Source: Streptomyces sp. NBC_01723
GTDB lineage: Bacteria > Actinomycetota > Actinomycetes > Streptomycetales > Streptomycetaceae
DNA: 64,000 bases
Assembly (NCBI RefSeq): GCF_036246005.1
Contig: NZ_CP109171.1
Span: 5,010,001-5,074,000 of the forward strand
Direction: 5' to 3'
Below the pieces are notes generated by a model. It worked only from the letters and a program-made list of their open reading frames with translations, made no database searches and was not told the DNA's origin. Positions within the stretch are counted from its first letter, which is position 1. Every line of letters starts with the position of its first letter. The translations under genes were made by a program, and so were the position numbers. Shown here in pieces: positions 8,156 to 16,808 of the stretch.

Positions 8156-9481
8156 ATGGTGGTCGTCTTCGCGCTGGTCGCGCTGGCAGTGGTGAGCGTC
8201 CTCGTGACGTCCAACTGGTACGTGTGGCGGCGCCTGTTCCGTGACACCACCCCGGGCCCGGGCCCGGGGCGCCGGGCCGGCGGGGCGGTGATCGCCGGGG
8301 GCTGGGTGCTGGCCGTCGGTGCCCTGGTCGCCGAGCGTGCGGGCGCCCCCTTCTGGCTCCAGCAGGTGCTGGCCTGGCCCGGCTTCCTGTGGCTGGCGCT
8401 CTCCGTCTACCTGCTCCTCGCGCTGCTGGCGGGCGAGGTCGTCCGCCCGCTGCTGCGGCGCTTCCTGGAGCGCAGGGCGGTGCGGCGGAGCGGCGCGGAG
8501 CCGCCGCGGCCCGAGGCCGCGGACCAGGAGCGGATACCCGCCGCCACGGCCCCGCCCGAGCAGCCGGAGCCCGCCGAGCCGGGCCGGGCGACCGAGCCGC
8601 CCCGGCCACCCGGGGGACCGCAGCCGCCCGAGGCGCCCGACAGCCCGCTCGCCCTCCCCTCCCGCCGCCTCTTCGTCTCCCGCGTCGTCGCCGGTGCCGC
8701 CGCCGCGGCGGCCGTCGGGACGGTCGGCTACGGCACGTACGGCGTGCTGAACGGCCCCTCGGTGAAGCGGGTCACCGTGCCGCTGGCCAAGCTCCCGCGC
8801 GCGGCGCACGGCTACCGCATCGCCGTGGTCAGCGACGTCCACCTCGGCCCGGTGCTCGGCCGGGGCTTCGCGCAGAAGGTCGTCGACACGATCAACTCCA
8901 CGCAGCCCGACCTCATCGCCGTCGTCGGCGACCTGGTCGACGGCAGCGTGAAGGACCTCGGCCCGGCGGCGGCCCCGCTGGCCGGCCTGAGGGCGCGGGA
9001 CGGCGCGTACTTCGTCACCGGCAACCACGAGTACTTCTCCGGCGCCGAGCAGTGGGTCGAGGAGGTGCGGCGGCTCGGACTGCTCCCGCTGGAGAACGCC
9101 CGCACCGAGCTGCGCCACTTCGACCTGGCCGGCGTCAACGACGTGGCGGGCGAGGAGGAGGGCCAGGGCCCCGACTACGCCAAGGCCCTCGGTGACCGGG
9201 ACCGGGCGCGGGCGTGCGTGCTGCTCGCCCACCAGCCGGTGCAGATCCACGACGCCGTCGACCACGGCGTCGACCTCCAGCTCTCCGGCCACACCCACGG
9301 CGGCCAGCTCTGGCCCGGCAACCTCATCGCGGGCGCCGCCAACCCCACCCTGGCGGGTCTGGAGCGCTACGGCGACACCCAGCTGTACGTCAGCCGCGGC
9401 GCGGGCGCCTGGGGCCCGCCCACGCGCGTGGGGGCGGAGTCGGACGTCACGGTGATCGAGCTGGCGTCCCGTCAGGCCTGA
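8156..9481 (+). CDS. Membrane-anchored metallophosphoesterase
   Basis: A 441-residue protein. The N terminus has about three hydrophobic helices (1-100), then a Pro/Glu-rich linker (to about 165) and a twin-arginine-like RRLFVSRVVAGAAAAAAV stretch, then a calcineurin-like domain with all metal-binding blocks: SDVHLG, GDLVDG, GNHEYF, LAHQP and SGHTHGGQ. The YkuE-like family acts on phospholipids or nucleotides outside the membrane; the substrate here is unknown. The 3' end overlaps the convergent TetR gene by 10 bp. Confidence 0.9.
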   Translation: MVVVFALVALAVVSVLVTSNWYVWRRLFRDTTPGPGPGRRAGGAVIAGGWVLAVGALVAERAGAPFWLQQVLAWPGFLWLALSVYLLLALLAGEVVRPLLRRFLERRAVRRSGAEPPRPEAADQERIPAATAPPEQPEPAEPGRATEPPRPPGGPQPPEAPDSPLALPSRRLFVSRVVAGAAAAAAVGTVGYGTYGVLNGPSVKRVTVPLAKLPRAAHGYRIAVVSDVHLGPVLGRGFAQKVVDTINSTQPDLIAVVGDLVDGSVKDLGPAAAPLAGLRARDGAYFVTGNHEYFSGAEQWVEEVRRLGLLPLENARTELRHFDLAGVNDVAGEEEGQGPDYAKALGDRDRARACVLLAHQPVQIHDAVDHGVDLQLSGHTHGGQLWPGNLIAGAANPTLAGLERYGDTQLYVSRGAGAWGPPTRVGAESDVTVIELASRQA

Positions 9482-10227
9482 CCCCGGGTCTTCCCGTCGG
9501 CCTTCCGGCCGGGGTCCGGCAGTGCCCGCGTCATGCCCGGCAGGAAGTCGGTGAACAGCTCGTGCACCTCCCGCACCAGGGGGCGCAGGACCCGGAAGCG
9601 GGCCAGCACGACGCCCCGCGCGGTGAGCCGGGCGCCGCGTTCGGCGAGCCGGTAGCTGCGCTCGCGGCCCTCCGTCCGGTCGAAGATCCAGTACAGGACG
9701 AGGCCCATCTGGGAGAGCCACATCAGCTCCGGAAGGATGTCCCGCAGCTCCTCCGGCACCTTGGTCTTCGCGCCCGCCAGCACCGCGCGGTGGATGCTGA
9801 TGGCCTCCTGGCGCGCGTGCTCCGACTCGGGGGAGAAGGGGCTGAGCGGGCTGTCCGGGTCGGCGGCGTTCTTGAAGAACTGCACGGCGAACTCGTGGTA
9901 CGGCGTGGCGATGTCCAGCCAGACCTTCAGCACGCCCGCCAGCCGCGCCTCCAGGTCCGTCTCCTTGGCCAGGACCTCGCGGACCGCCGCCTGGTGCTCG
10001 GCGGCGATCCGGTCGTAGAAGCCCTGGATCAGGTGCTCCTTGCCGGCGAAGTAGTAGTACGCGTTGCCGACGGAGACGCCGGCCTCCTGGGCGATGGCCC
10101 GCATCGTGGTCCGGTCGTAGCCGCGTTCCTGGAACAGCCGCATGGCCGTCTCCAGGATCAGCGCGCGGGTCTGCTCGGACTTGGTGAGGGGGGCGCCGTC
10201 GTCGGGGCCGTCGTTGGTCGCAGGCAC
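9472..10227 (-). CDS. TetR/AcrR family transcriptional regulator
   Basis: A 251-residue regulator with an N-terminal helix-turn-helix (residues 17-62; TRALILETAMRLFQERGYDRTTMRAIAQEAGVSVGNAYYYF) and a helical ligand domain. GTG at 10227 gives the usual short N-terminal extension. It is the last gene of a three-gene run, 11 bp after the DCC-family gene. The run's promoter carries two perfect TetR-type palindromes (11150-11163 and 11195-11208), so the simplest reading is autoregulation of the operon; ligand unknown. Confidence 0.9.
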   Translation of the reverse strand: MPATNDGPDDGAPLTKSEQTRALILETAMRLFQERGYDRTTMRAIAQEAGVSVGNAYYYFAGKEHLIQGFYDRIAAEHQAAVREVLAKETDLEARLAGVLKVWLDIATPYHEFAVQFFKNAADPDSPLSPFSPESEHARQEAISIHRAVLAGAKTKVPEELRDILPELMWLSQMGLVLYWIFDRTEGRERSYRLAERGARLTARGVVLARFRVLRPLVREVHELFTDFLPGMTRALPDPGRKADGKTRGQA

Positions 10228-10238
10228 GGGTACAGAGC

Positions 10239-10724
10239 CTATCCAGTGGCGCAGGTGCCGTCGGCACACCCGGGTCCGGCGTACATCCAGCCGAGCCCGG
10301 GTTCGTAGACCCAGCCGTCGGCGCGCCGGTACCCGTTGCCGCCCCACTGCCGTCGTCCGCCCCGCCACTTCGCGGCGGCCAGCACCGCCCCGCGGGCCAG
10401 CCGGGCGCCGGCGGGCGTGCTGAGCCGGTGGGCGAGGGCGCGGTGCTCGCGCAGGGCCCACAGGACGACGATCCAGGCGGCCGCGCCCCGGTAGACCTGA
10501 CCGGCGTCGCCCACGACGGTGACCTCGTCGAGGGTGGCCGCGTGGTCGAGGCCGGGCAGGAGCCCGCGCGCCTCGTCCGACCCGGCCGGGACCAGTTCCA
10601 GCTTCACCAGGTGGGGCTGACGCAGCAGCCAGTCCCGTACGTGGGTGCACAGGGAGCACTCGGCGTCGTAGAGGACGGTGAGCCGGCGCACGGGGGCGCC
10701 GGCCGTCCCGGTGGCGGGAGCCAT
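10239..10724 (-). CDS. Thiol-disulfide oxidoreductase DCC family (DUF393) protein
   Basis: A 161-residue protein with the DCC-family motif YDAECSLC near residue 22, giving a CxxC pair. It ends in a Gly/Trp/Cys-rich tail (GLGWMYAGPGCADGTCATG) with two more cysteines. The family is related to thioredoxins but its physiological substrate is not established. It lies between a small membrane protein (4 bp upstream) and the TetR gene (11 bp downstream) in one transcription unit. Confidence 0.85.
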   Translation of the reverse strand: MAPATGTAGAPVRRLTVLYDAECSLCTHVRDWLLRQPHLVKLELVPAGSDEARGLLPGLDHAATLDEVTVVGDAGQVYRGAAAWIVVLWALREHRALAHRLSTPAGARLARGAVLAAAKWRGGRRQWGGNGYRRADGWVYEPGLGWMYAGPGCADGTCATG

Positions 10725-10728
10725 CGGC

Positions 10729-11136
10729 TCAGGCTCCGGCCGTCGGGGCCACCCAGCCCTGCGGCGGGACCGGCGGCACCTGCTCCCGCTCCATCAGGCC
10801 GCGCCGCCGGATCTTGTTGAGCACGTAGACGTTGCCCAGGTGCATCACGCCGAGCACCAGGAGCACCACGCCGAGCTTGGTCGAGAGCGCCTCGAAGATG
10901 CCGCGGGTGTCGGTGATGGTCGCGTCGTCGCTCAGGTAGAGCGCGACGAAGCCGAGGTTGACCAGGTAGAAGCCGACCACCAGCAGGTGGTTGACGGCGT
11001 CGGCCAGCTTCTCGTTGCCGTGCAGGACGTCGGCGAGGAAGACCCGTCCGTTGCGGCTGAGCGTGCGGGCCACCCAGACGGTCAGTCCGATGCTGACGGC
11101 CAGGTAGATGACGTAGGCGATGACGGTGCGGTCCAT
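10729..11136 (-). CDS. Small integral membrane protein, first gene of the TetR operon
   Basis: A 135-residue protein with three predicted helices: VIAYVIYLAVSIGLTVWVA, HLLVVGFYLVNLGFVALYL and LGVVLLVLGVMHLGNVYVLNKI. The C terminus is Pro-rich. ATG at 11136 is preceded by a GGGGTGGGG purine block. No enzymatic motif is visible. It opens the operon with the DCC-family and TetR genes and begins 14 bp from the nearer TTGAACGCGTTCAA palindrome. Confidence 0.75.
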   Translation of the reverse strand: MDRTVIAYVIYLAVSIGLTVWVARTLSRNGRVFLADVLHGNEKLADAVNHLLVVGFYLVNLGFVALYLSDDATITDTRGIFEALSTKLGVVLLVLGVMHLGNVYVLNKIRRRGLMEREQVPPVPPQGWVAPTAGA

Positions 11137-11149
11137 GCCCCACCCCTTC

Positions 11150-11163
11150 TTGAACGCGTTCAA
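11150..11163. promoter_or_regulatory. Palindromic operator, promoter-proximal copy (TTGAACGCGTTCAA)
   Basis: A perfect 14-bp palindrome 13 bp upstream of the small membrane protein start. With the second copy it fits binding of a TetR dimer; the TetR encoded at the end of this operon is the obvious candidate. Confidence 0.7.
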
Positions 11164-11194
11164 AACGCTGACAGGACTGACTGTAGACCCGTTT

Positions 11195-11208
11195 TTGAAC
11201 ACGTTCAA
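11195..11208. promoter_or_regulatory. Palindromic operator, distal copy (TTGAACACGTTCAA)
   Basis: Same TTGAAC-NN-GTTCAA arrangement, with a single non-complementary central pair (AC in place of GC). The two palindrome centres are 45 bp apart, close to four helical turns, so both would lie on a similar face of the DNA. It is 12 bp from the end of the VOC gene. Confidence 0.65.
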
Positions 11209-11220
11209 GCCGGAAGTCGC

Positions 11221-11631
11221 TCAGGGGCGACGGCCCAGTTCCGGACGCTTGGAGTAGTCCGTCAGGCCGATGACGTTGCCCCACGGGTCGGCGAACTCGA
11301 CGGTCCAGCCGGTGGCGACGGGGAACGGCTCGTCGAGCGGCGGCACCCCGGCCTCCCGCAGCGCCGTGGCGGCGGTGCGGGCGTCGGTCGTCTCCAGCCA
11401 CACCCGCGCGGAGGGCCACAGCGGCGGCTGCCGCCAGAACTCCTCCTCCACCCGCAGCAGCAGCCCGGGTGTCTCGCCCCCCACCTTCAGCAGCGCGATC
11501 CCGGCCTCGTCGAGCCGGTAGGCGACCGTGAACCCGGCCCGCTCGTAGAAGTCGACGGCCTCGCCGAGGTTCCCGACGGGCAGCAGCACGTTGTCGAACC
11601 CGAGCAGTTCGTACGACTCATGATCTGACAT
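11221..11631 (-). CDS. VOC/glyoxalase superfamily protein
   Basis: A 136-residue two-module protein of the vicinal oxygen chelate fold: LLPVGNLGEAVDFYERAGFTVAYR in the first beta-alpha module and ATGWTVEFADPWGNVIGLTDYS in the second. Members range from lyases to binding or resistance proteins and nothing here fixes the substrate. ATG at 11631 gives the expected length. The gene is followed by the operator region of the next operon. Confidence 0.8.
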   Translation of the reverse strand: MSDHESYELLGFDNVLLPVGNLGEAVDFYERAGFTVAYRLDEAGIALLKVGGETPGLLLRVEEEFWRQPPLWPSARVWLETTDARTAATALREAGVPPLDEPFPVATGWTVEFADPWGNVIGLTDYSKRPELGRRP

Positions 11632-11799
11632 GACGTCAGATTAGGTGTGTGCGGGCCCCGGTGGACGGACGCGGCGGCGACAGTGCCGCGCGGTCACCCG
11701 CCCGGGCGGACGGCCGTTCCCGCCCCCGACTTCTCTTGTGCGGCTCCGGTCCTGCAATATGACCGGCAGTTTCCGAAGTCGACCAGGAGTGACCCCACT

Positions 11800-12264
11800 G
11801 TGAGCGAGCAGCCGCCCCAGCCTTCCCAGCCGCCCGGCTACGGCTACCCGAACCAGGGCTCCGGCCCCGCCGGGCAGCCCGGCCCCTACGGCTATCCCCA
11901 GGGTGGCCAGCAGCCCCCGCCCGGCGGCTACCAGACCCCCGGCTACCCGCAGGGCGCTCCCGGCTACCAGACCCCTGGTTACCCCCCGCCGGCGCCGGGC
12001 TACTACGCCACCGACCCGAGCGCCCCCTACGGCTACGACCCCTACGGCCGCCCGTACTCAGACAAGTCGAAGATCGTCGCCGGTGTGCTCCAGCTCTTCC
12101 TCGGCAGCTTCGGCATCGGCCGCTTCTACGTCGGCTCCGTGGGGATAGGCGTGGCCCAGCTGCTCACCTGCGGCGGCCTCGGCTTCTGGGCGCTGATCGA
12201 CGGCATCATGTACCTGGTCAGCAACGACCGCACGGACGACCAGGGCCGCGTCCTGCGTGGCTGA
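11800..12264 (+). CDS. TM2 domain protein with Pro/Gly/Tyr-rich N terminus
   Basis: 154 residues. The first 70 are a disordered Pro/Gly/Gln/Tyr region with repeated YQTPGYP-like units; the rest is a TM2 domain: SDKSKIVAGVLQLFLGSFGIGRFYVG, a polar turn, then GVAQLLTCGGLGFWALIDGIMYL. GTG at 11800 is preceded by AGGAG. TM2 proteins are small double-pass membrane proteins of unknown function. The DUF2752 gene overlaps its end by 8 bp, and a second TM2 gene with almost the same domain sits 0.6 kb downstream. Confidence 0.88.
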   Translation: MSEQPPQPSQPPGYGYPNQGSGPAGQPGPYGYPQGGQQPPPGGYQTPGYPQGAPGYQTPGYPPPAPGYYATDPSAPYGYDPYGRPYSDKSKIVAGVLQLFLGSFGIGRFYVGSVGIGVAQLLTCGGLGFWALIDGIMYLVSNDRTDDQGRVLRG

Positions 12265-12676
12265 CACCGCGCGCTGCGCACCACCCGGCCGGCGACGGCG
12301 TCAGTGGCATCCCGCGGCCGCACCCCTCGGGGTGCTCGTCGCGGGCGCCGCCGGTGCGGGGTACCTGTGGGGCACCGATCCGCACGAGGGCGGCCACCCG
12401 CTGCCCCAGTGCCCGTTCCGCTTCGTCACCGGGCTGCTCTGCCCGGCCTGCGGCGCCACGCGCATGGTCTACGACCTGATGCACGGTCACTTCGCCGCGG
12501 CCTGGCTGGACAACCGCGCCCTGCTGCTCGCCGCGCCGTTCGCGCTGGCGCTGTGGGCCCGTTGGACGGTGGAGGGCCTGCGCGGCCGGTTCTACCGGCC
12601 CCGGATCGCCCCGTGGGGTCAGGCGCTGATCCTGCTGACGGCGGTGGCCTGGACGGTCGTTCGCAACGTCGCGTGA
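12257..12676 (+). CDS. DUF2752 membrane protein
   Basis: 139 residues. The family core is clear: CPFRFVTGLLCPACGATRMVYDLMHGHF followed by AWLDNRALLLAAPFALAL, with the CPxCG pair and conserved His and Asn. About three hydrophobic helices are predicted. GTG at 12257 overlaps the TM2 gene, implying coupled translation. DUF2752 and TM2 genes are often neighbours in actinobacteria; their joint role is unknown. Confidence 0.85.
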   Translation: MADTARCAPPGRRRRQWHPAAAPLGVLVAGAAGAGYLWGTDPHEGGHPLPQCPFRFVTGLLCPACGATRMVYDLMHGHFAAAWLDNRALLLAAPFALALWARWTVEGLRGRFYRPRIAPWGQALILLTAVAWTVVRNVA

Positions 12677-12883
12677 TCAATGATCACGAAATGGGAACGT
12701 TGGATCATAATATTTCCCAACTGACCCACACGTCTCCTACGCTTCGTGACGCACAGAGGGGGGACGGCCACGTCATTGACGTGAGCCGCCGTGCGTCGAG
12801 CGTGCGATCAGCGGTGTCCCCTCCTGGGCCGCCGGGGCCATACCGCCCCGGTCCGTCCCACATCTCCCCAGGAGCACCACACC
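12677..12883 (+). promoter_or_regulatory. AT-rich promoter region of the second TM2 gene
   Basis: A local drop in GC just after the DUF2752 stop contains GATCAATGATC and GTTGG...CCAAC inverted repeats around CATAATATT (about 12676-12723), a likely promoter and operator region. An AGGAG ribosome site lies just before the ATG at 12884. Confidence 0.4.
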
Positions 12884-13150
12884 ATGACCGTTCCCCCGAA
12901 CCCCACCGCTCCCTACGGCGTCGACCCGCAGGGCCGCCCCTACTCCGACAAGTCGAAGATCGTCGCCGGCATCCTCCAGCTCTTCCTGGGCACCCTGGGC
13001 ATCGGCCGCTTCTACGTCGGTTCCGTCGGTGTCGGTGTGGCCCAGCTGCTCACCTGCGGCGGCCTCGGCTTCTGGGCGCTGATCGACGGCATCATCTTCC
13101 TGGTCAGCAACGACCGCACGGACAAGGAAGGCCGCCCGCTGCGCGGCTGA
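12884..13150 (+). CDS. TM2 domain protein, short paralogue
   Basis: 88 residues, essentially only the TM2 domain. From SDKSKIVAG to the C-terminal LRG it differs from the 11800-12264 protein at only about a dozen positions, and the DNA is nearly identical over long runs. ATG at 12884 follows CCAGGAGCACCACACC. It lacks the Pro/Gly/Tyr-rich extension of its paralogue. A strong terminator follows 13 bp after the stop. Confidence 0.85.
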   Translation: MTVPPNPTAPYGVDPQGRPYSDKSKIVAGILQLFLGTLGIGRFYVGSVGVGVAQLLTCGGLGFWALIDGIIFLVSNDRTDKEGRPLRG

Positions 13151-13163
13151 CCCGCCCGTAGGA

Positions 13164-13204
13164 CGGCCGAGGGCCCCGATCACGTGGATCGGGGCCCTCG
13201 GCCG
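13164..13204. terminator. Bidirectional terminator between the TM2 gene and sdhB
   Basis: A perfect 18-bp stem (CGGCCGAGGGCCCCGATC, 13164-13181, with its complement at 13187-13204) and a 5-nt loop lie between two convergent genes. There is no U tract, as usual in Streptomyces. Confidence 0.9.
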
Positions 13205-13222
13205 TGGCGGTCGTCCCGCGGG

Positions 13223-13996
13223 TCAGAAGCGGCGCGTGATCAGCGCCCGCTTCACCTCCGCGATCGCCTTGGTGACCTCGATGCCGCGCGGGCAGGCGTC
13301 CGTGCAGTTGAAGGTCGTGCGGCAGCGCCAGACGCCGTCGCGGTCGTTGAGGATCTCCAGCCGCTGCTCGCCGGCCTCGTCGCGCGAGTCGAAGATGAAG
13401 CGGTGGGCGTTCACGATCGCGGCGGGACCGAAGTACTGCCCGTCGTTCCAGAACACCGGGCACGAGGACGTGCAGGCGGCGCACAGGATGCACTTCGTGG
13501 TGTCGTCGAAGCGCTCGCGGTCCTCGGCGGTCTGCAGGCGCTCGCGCGTCGGCTCGTTGGTGTCCTTCGTGATCAGGAAGGGCATCACGTCCCGGTACGC
13601 CTGGAAGAACGGCTCCATGTCGACGACCAGGTCCTTGAGGACCGTCAGGCCCTTTATGGGCTCGACCGTGATCGGCTTCTCGGGGCTGAGGTCCTTGATC
13701 AGCGTCTTGCAGGCCAGCCGGTTCTTGCCGTTGATCCGCATGGCGTCCGACCCGCAGATGCCGTGCGCGCAGGAGCGGCGGAAGGTCAGGCTTCCGTCGA
13801 GGTCCCACTTGATCTTGTGCAGCGCGTCGAGGACACGCTCCTTCGGGTCGATCTCCAGCTGGAAGTCTTCCCAGGCGGCCTCGGCCGCGACCTCCGGGTT
13901 GAACCGGCGGACGCGGAAGGTGACCGTGATGTAGGGGGAGTCGGCGAAGCCGGGCTCGGGGGCCGAGTCGCTCTTCTCCATGACAGGGGTAGCCAT
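13223..13996 (-). CDS. sdhB: Succinate dehydrogenase iron-sulfur subunit
   Basis: 257 residues with the plant-type 2Fe-2S cysteines (SCAHGICGSDAM...LAC) in the N-terminal half and CILCAACTSSCP / CRTTFNCTDACPRG for the 4Fe-4S and 3Fe-4S centres in the second half. It passes electrons from SdhA to the membrane quinone. The start codon overlaps the sdhA stop by one base (ATGA). It is the last gene of sdhCDAB and is followed by the convergent terminator. Confidence 0.97.
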   Translation of the reverse strand: MATPVMEKSDSAPEPGFADSPYITVTFRVRRFNPEVAAEAAWEDFQLEIDPKERVLDALHKIKWDLDGSLTFRRSCAHGICGSDAMRINGKNRLACKTLIKDLSPEKPITVEPIKGLTVLKDLVVDMEPFFQAYRDVMPFLITKDTNEPTRERLQTAEDRERFDDTTKCILCAACTSSCPVFWNDGQYFGPAAIVNAHRFIFDSRDEAGEQRLEILNDRDGVWRCRTTFNCTDACPRGIEVTKAIAEVKRALITRRF

Positions 13997-15750
13997 CAGT
14001 ACTTACGCTCCATCGGCTGGTAGCGGGTCTGGACGACCGGCTTGTAGTCGAGCCGGATGGACTCGGCGCCGTCGTCGCCCACCTCGCGGTACGCCATGGT
14101 GTGGCGCATGAAGTTGACGTCGTCGCGGTTGGGGAAGTCCTCGCGGTAGTGACCGCCGCGCGACTCCTTGCGGGCGAGGGCGGACACCGCCATCACCTCG
14201 GCCAGGTCGAGCAGGTTCCCCAGCTCGACGGCCTCCAGCAGGTCGGTGTTGAACCGCCGGCCCTTGTCCTGGATCGACACGTTCTTGTAGCGGGCGCGCA
14301 GCTCGGCGATCTTCTCGACGGCCGTCTTGATCGTCTGCTCGGTGCGGAACACCATGACGTTGGCGTCCATGCACTCCTGCAGCTCGCGGCGGAGCGTCGC
14401 CACCCGCTCGGTGCCGGTGGAGGAGCGCAGCCGCTCGATCTGCTCGACGACCAGGGACTCCGGGTCGGCGGGCAGCTCGACGAACTCCGCCTTCTGGGCG
14501 TACTCGGCGGCGGCGATGCCGGCCCGGCGGCCGAAGACGTTGATGTCGAGCAGCGAGTTGGTGCCCAGGCGGTTGGCGCCGTGCACCGACACGCAGGCCA
14601 CCTCGCCGGCCGCGTACAGGCCCGGGACGACGGTGGTGTTGTCCGCCAGGACCTCACCCTCGACGTTGGTCGGGATGCCGCCCATGGCGTAGTGCGCGGT
14701 GGGCTGGATCGGGATCGGGTCCGTGTAGGGCTCGATGCCGAGGTAGGTCCGCGCGAACTCCGTGATGTCCGGGAGCTTGGCGTCCAGCTGCTCCGGCGGG
14801 AGGTGGGTGAGGTCCAGGTAGACGTGGTCGCCCTCGGGACCGCAGCCGCGGCCCTCGCGGATCTCCGTGTAGATGGAGCGGGAGACGACGTCACGGGACG
14901 CGAGGTCCTTCATGACCGGCGCGTACTTCTCCATGAAGCGCTCGCCGTCCTTGTTGCGGAGGATGCCGCCCTCACCGCGGGCGCCCTCCGTCAGCAGGAT
15001 GCCCATGCGCCAGATGCCGGTCGGGTGGAACTGGAAGAACTCCATGTCCTCCAGCGGCAGCCCGCGCCGGTACACGGCCGCCTGGCCGTCACCGGTGAGC
15101 GTGTGCGCGTTGGAGGTCACCTTGAAGAACTTGCCGGTGCCGCCGGAGGCGTAGATCACGGACTTCGCCTGGAAGACGTGGATCTCGCCGGTCGCCAGCT
15201 CGTACGCGACCACACCGGACGACTTCTTGACGCCGTCGACCTCGGTGATCAGCTGGTCCAGGACGTAGAACTCGTTGAAGAACTCCACGCCCTCCTTCAC
15301 GCAGTTCTGGTACAGCGTCTGGAGGATCATGTGGCCGGTGCGGTCGGCCGCGTAGCAGGAGCGGCGGACGGGAGCCTCGCCGTGGTTCCGGCTGTGCCCG
15401 CCGAAGCGGCGCTGGTCGATCGTCCCGTCGGGCGTCCGGTTGAACGGCAGGCCCATCTTCTCCAGGTCGAGGACCGAGTCGATGGCCTCCTTCGCCAGGA
15501 TCTCGGCGGCGTCCTGGTCGACCAGGTAGTCACCGCCCTTGACCGTGTCGAAGGTGTGCCACTCCCAGTTGTCCTCCTCCACGTTGGCCAGCGCGGCGGC
15601 CATGCCGCCCTGCGCGGCGCCCGTGTGGGAGCGGGTGGGGTAGAGCTTCGTCAGGACGGCGGTGCGGCTGCGCTTCGTCGACTCGATGGCCGCGCGCATG
15701 CCGGCGCCACCGGCGCCGACGATGACGGTGTCGTACTTGTGTACCTTCAT
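13996..15750 (-). CDS. sdhA: Succinate dehydrogenase flavoprotein subunit
   Basis: 584 residues. The N terminus has the FAD dinucleotide fold ([18 protein letters not shown]) and the covalent flavin histidine in [11 protein letters not shown]; the catalytic HPT and [16 protein letters not shown] regions and the capping domain are intact. It oxidises succinate to fumarate in the TCA cycle and respiratory chain on the inner face of the membrane. Length is normal for the family. Confidence 0.97.
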   Translation of the reverse strand: MKVHKYDTVIVGAGGAGMRAAIESTKRSRTAVLTKLYPTRSHTGAAQGGMAAALANVEEDNWEWHTFDTVKGGDYLVDQDAAEILAKEAIDSVLDLEKMGLPFNRTPDGTIDQRRFGGHSRNHGEAPVRRSCYAADRTGHMILQTLYQNCVKEGVEFFNEFYVLDQLITEVDGVKKSSGVVAYELATGEIHVFQAKSVIYASGGTGKFFKVTSNAHTLTGDGQAAVYRRGLPLEDMEFFQFHPTGIWRMGILLTEGARGEGGILRNKDGERFMEKYAPVMKDLASRDVVSRSIYTEIREGRGCGPEGDHVYLDLTHLPPEQLDAKLPDITEFARTYLGIEPYTDPIPIQPTAHYAMGGIPTNVEGEVLADNTTVVPGLYAAGEVACVSVHGANRLGTNSLLDINVFGRRAGIAAAEYAQKAEFVELPADPESLVVEQIERLRSSTGTERVATLRRELQECMDANVMVFRTEQTIKTAVEKIAELRARYKNVSIQDKGRRFNTDLLEAVELGNLLDLAEVMAVSALARKESRGGHYREDFPNRDDVNFMRHTMAYREVGDDGAESIRLDYKPVVQTRYQPMERKY

Positions 15751-15769
15751 GATTTTCGCAGCCCCGTGC

Positions 15770-16252
15770 CTAGCGGATGTTCGGGTCGAAGGTGAAGATC
15801 ACCAGCGTGCCCAGCAGGATGGTGAACACCGTGGCGGTGTAGAGCAGGCCCTTGAGCCACAGCCGGGTGTTGGGGCGCTCCGCGTAGTCGTTGATGACCG
15901 TGCGCAGGCCGTTCGCGCCGTGCAGCATCGCGAGCCAGAGCATCAGGAGGTCCCAGACCTGCCAGAACGGCGAGGCCCAGCGGCCGGCCACGAAGGCGAA
16001 ACCGATCTTCGAGACACCGCCGTCCAGCACCAGCTGGATGAGCAGGTGCCCGATGACCAGGACGACCAGCACCACGCCGGACAGGCGCATGAAGAGCCAG
16101 GCGACCATCTCGAAGTTGCCACGGGTGGACTTCGGGGTCTTCTTCGTCCGCGCGCGGGGGGCTTCGATCAGCGGCGCCGGGTTGTCGACCGTGTAGAGGG
16201 AGGCGCCCTCGACGGGGCCGATCCCGGATGCGGGGGATTCAGTCGTGGACAT
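15770..16252 (-). CDS. sdhD: Succinate dehydrogenase hydrophobic membrane anchor subunit
   Basis: 160 residues with a 45-residue polar N-terminal region and three membrane helices. [18 protein letters not shown] holds a candidate haem-ligand histidine, and [14 protein letters not shown] is the family signature. It lies 5 bp after sdhC and 19 bp before sdhA. Confidence 0.92.
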   Translation of the reverse strand: MSTTESPASGIGPVEGASLYTVDNPAPLIEAPRARTKKTPKSTRGNFEMVAWLFMRLSGVVLVVLVIGHLLIQLVLDGGVSKIGFAFVAGRWASPFWQVWDLLMLWLAMLHGANGLRTVINDYAERPNTRLWLKGLLYTATVFTILLGTLVIFTFDPNIR

Positions 16253-16257
16253 TGGCG

Positions 16258-16638
16258 TCAGCTCCCGAACAGTTCACGAGCGGCGTGACCGAGGACGGGG
16301 TAGATCGCCCCGATCATCAGCACGACCCACAGGGCGACGACGGTCCAGAGCATCTGCTTCTGGTAGCGGGCGCCCTTGACCCAGAAGTCGACGGCGATGA
16401 CACGCAGGCCGTTGAGCGCGTGGAAGAGGATGGCGGCGACGAGGCCGTACTCCAGCAGCGCGACGATCGGCGTCTTGTACGTGGCCACGACGGTGTCGTA
16501 GGCCTCGGGGGACACCCGCACGAGAGCGGTGTCCAGCACGTGAACGAACAGGAAGAAGAAAATGAGGACGCCGGTGACTCGATGAGCCACCCAGGACCAC
16601 ATTCCTTCCCGGCCGCGGTACAGCGTTCCAGCCGGCAC
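16258..16638 (-). CDS. sdhC: Succinate dehydrogenase cytochrome b556 subunit
   Basis: 126 residues with three helices; HRVTGVLIFFFLFVHVLDTALV and LFHALNGLRVIAVDF are the SdhC signature segments with candidate haem and quinone site histidines. The frame is open further upstream, but GTG at 16638 has GGAGG 8 bp before it and gives the family length. It opens the sdhCDAB operon, whose promoter must lie in 16639-16808. Confidence 0.93.
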   Translation of the reverse strand: MPAGTLYRGREGMWSWVAHRVTGVLIFFFLFVHVLDTALVRVSPEAYDTVVATYKTPIVALLEYGLVAAILFHALNGLRVIAVDFWVKGARYQKQMLWTVVALWVVLMIGAIYPVLGHAARELFGS

Positions 16639-16808
16639 GGAAATTTCCTCCGGGAGCGGGGATTGGGGCCGCGCCGGCTTTCCTTGTCGGTCGGGCCCGG
16701 CCGGGTACGGTCCACCGGCCCCCAGCATGGTAGCGACGGTTGCCTGCGGCGCTTACGGGGGGCCTGCCTGTGTGATCAAAGTTGCACTCAAAGGAGCAGT
16801 GCGGCGGC
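16639..16808 (-). promoter_or_regulatory. Upstream region of sdhCDAB
   Basis: A 170-bp non-coding stretch between sdhC and the end of the decarboxylase-like gene. The promoter of the sdh operon must be here unless it is read through from upstream. I see no convincing -10/-35 pair or operator. Confidence 0.35.
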
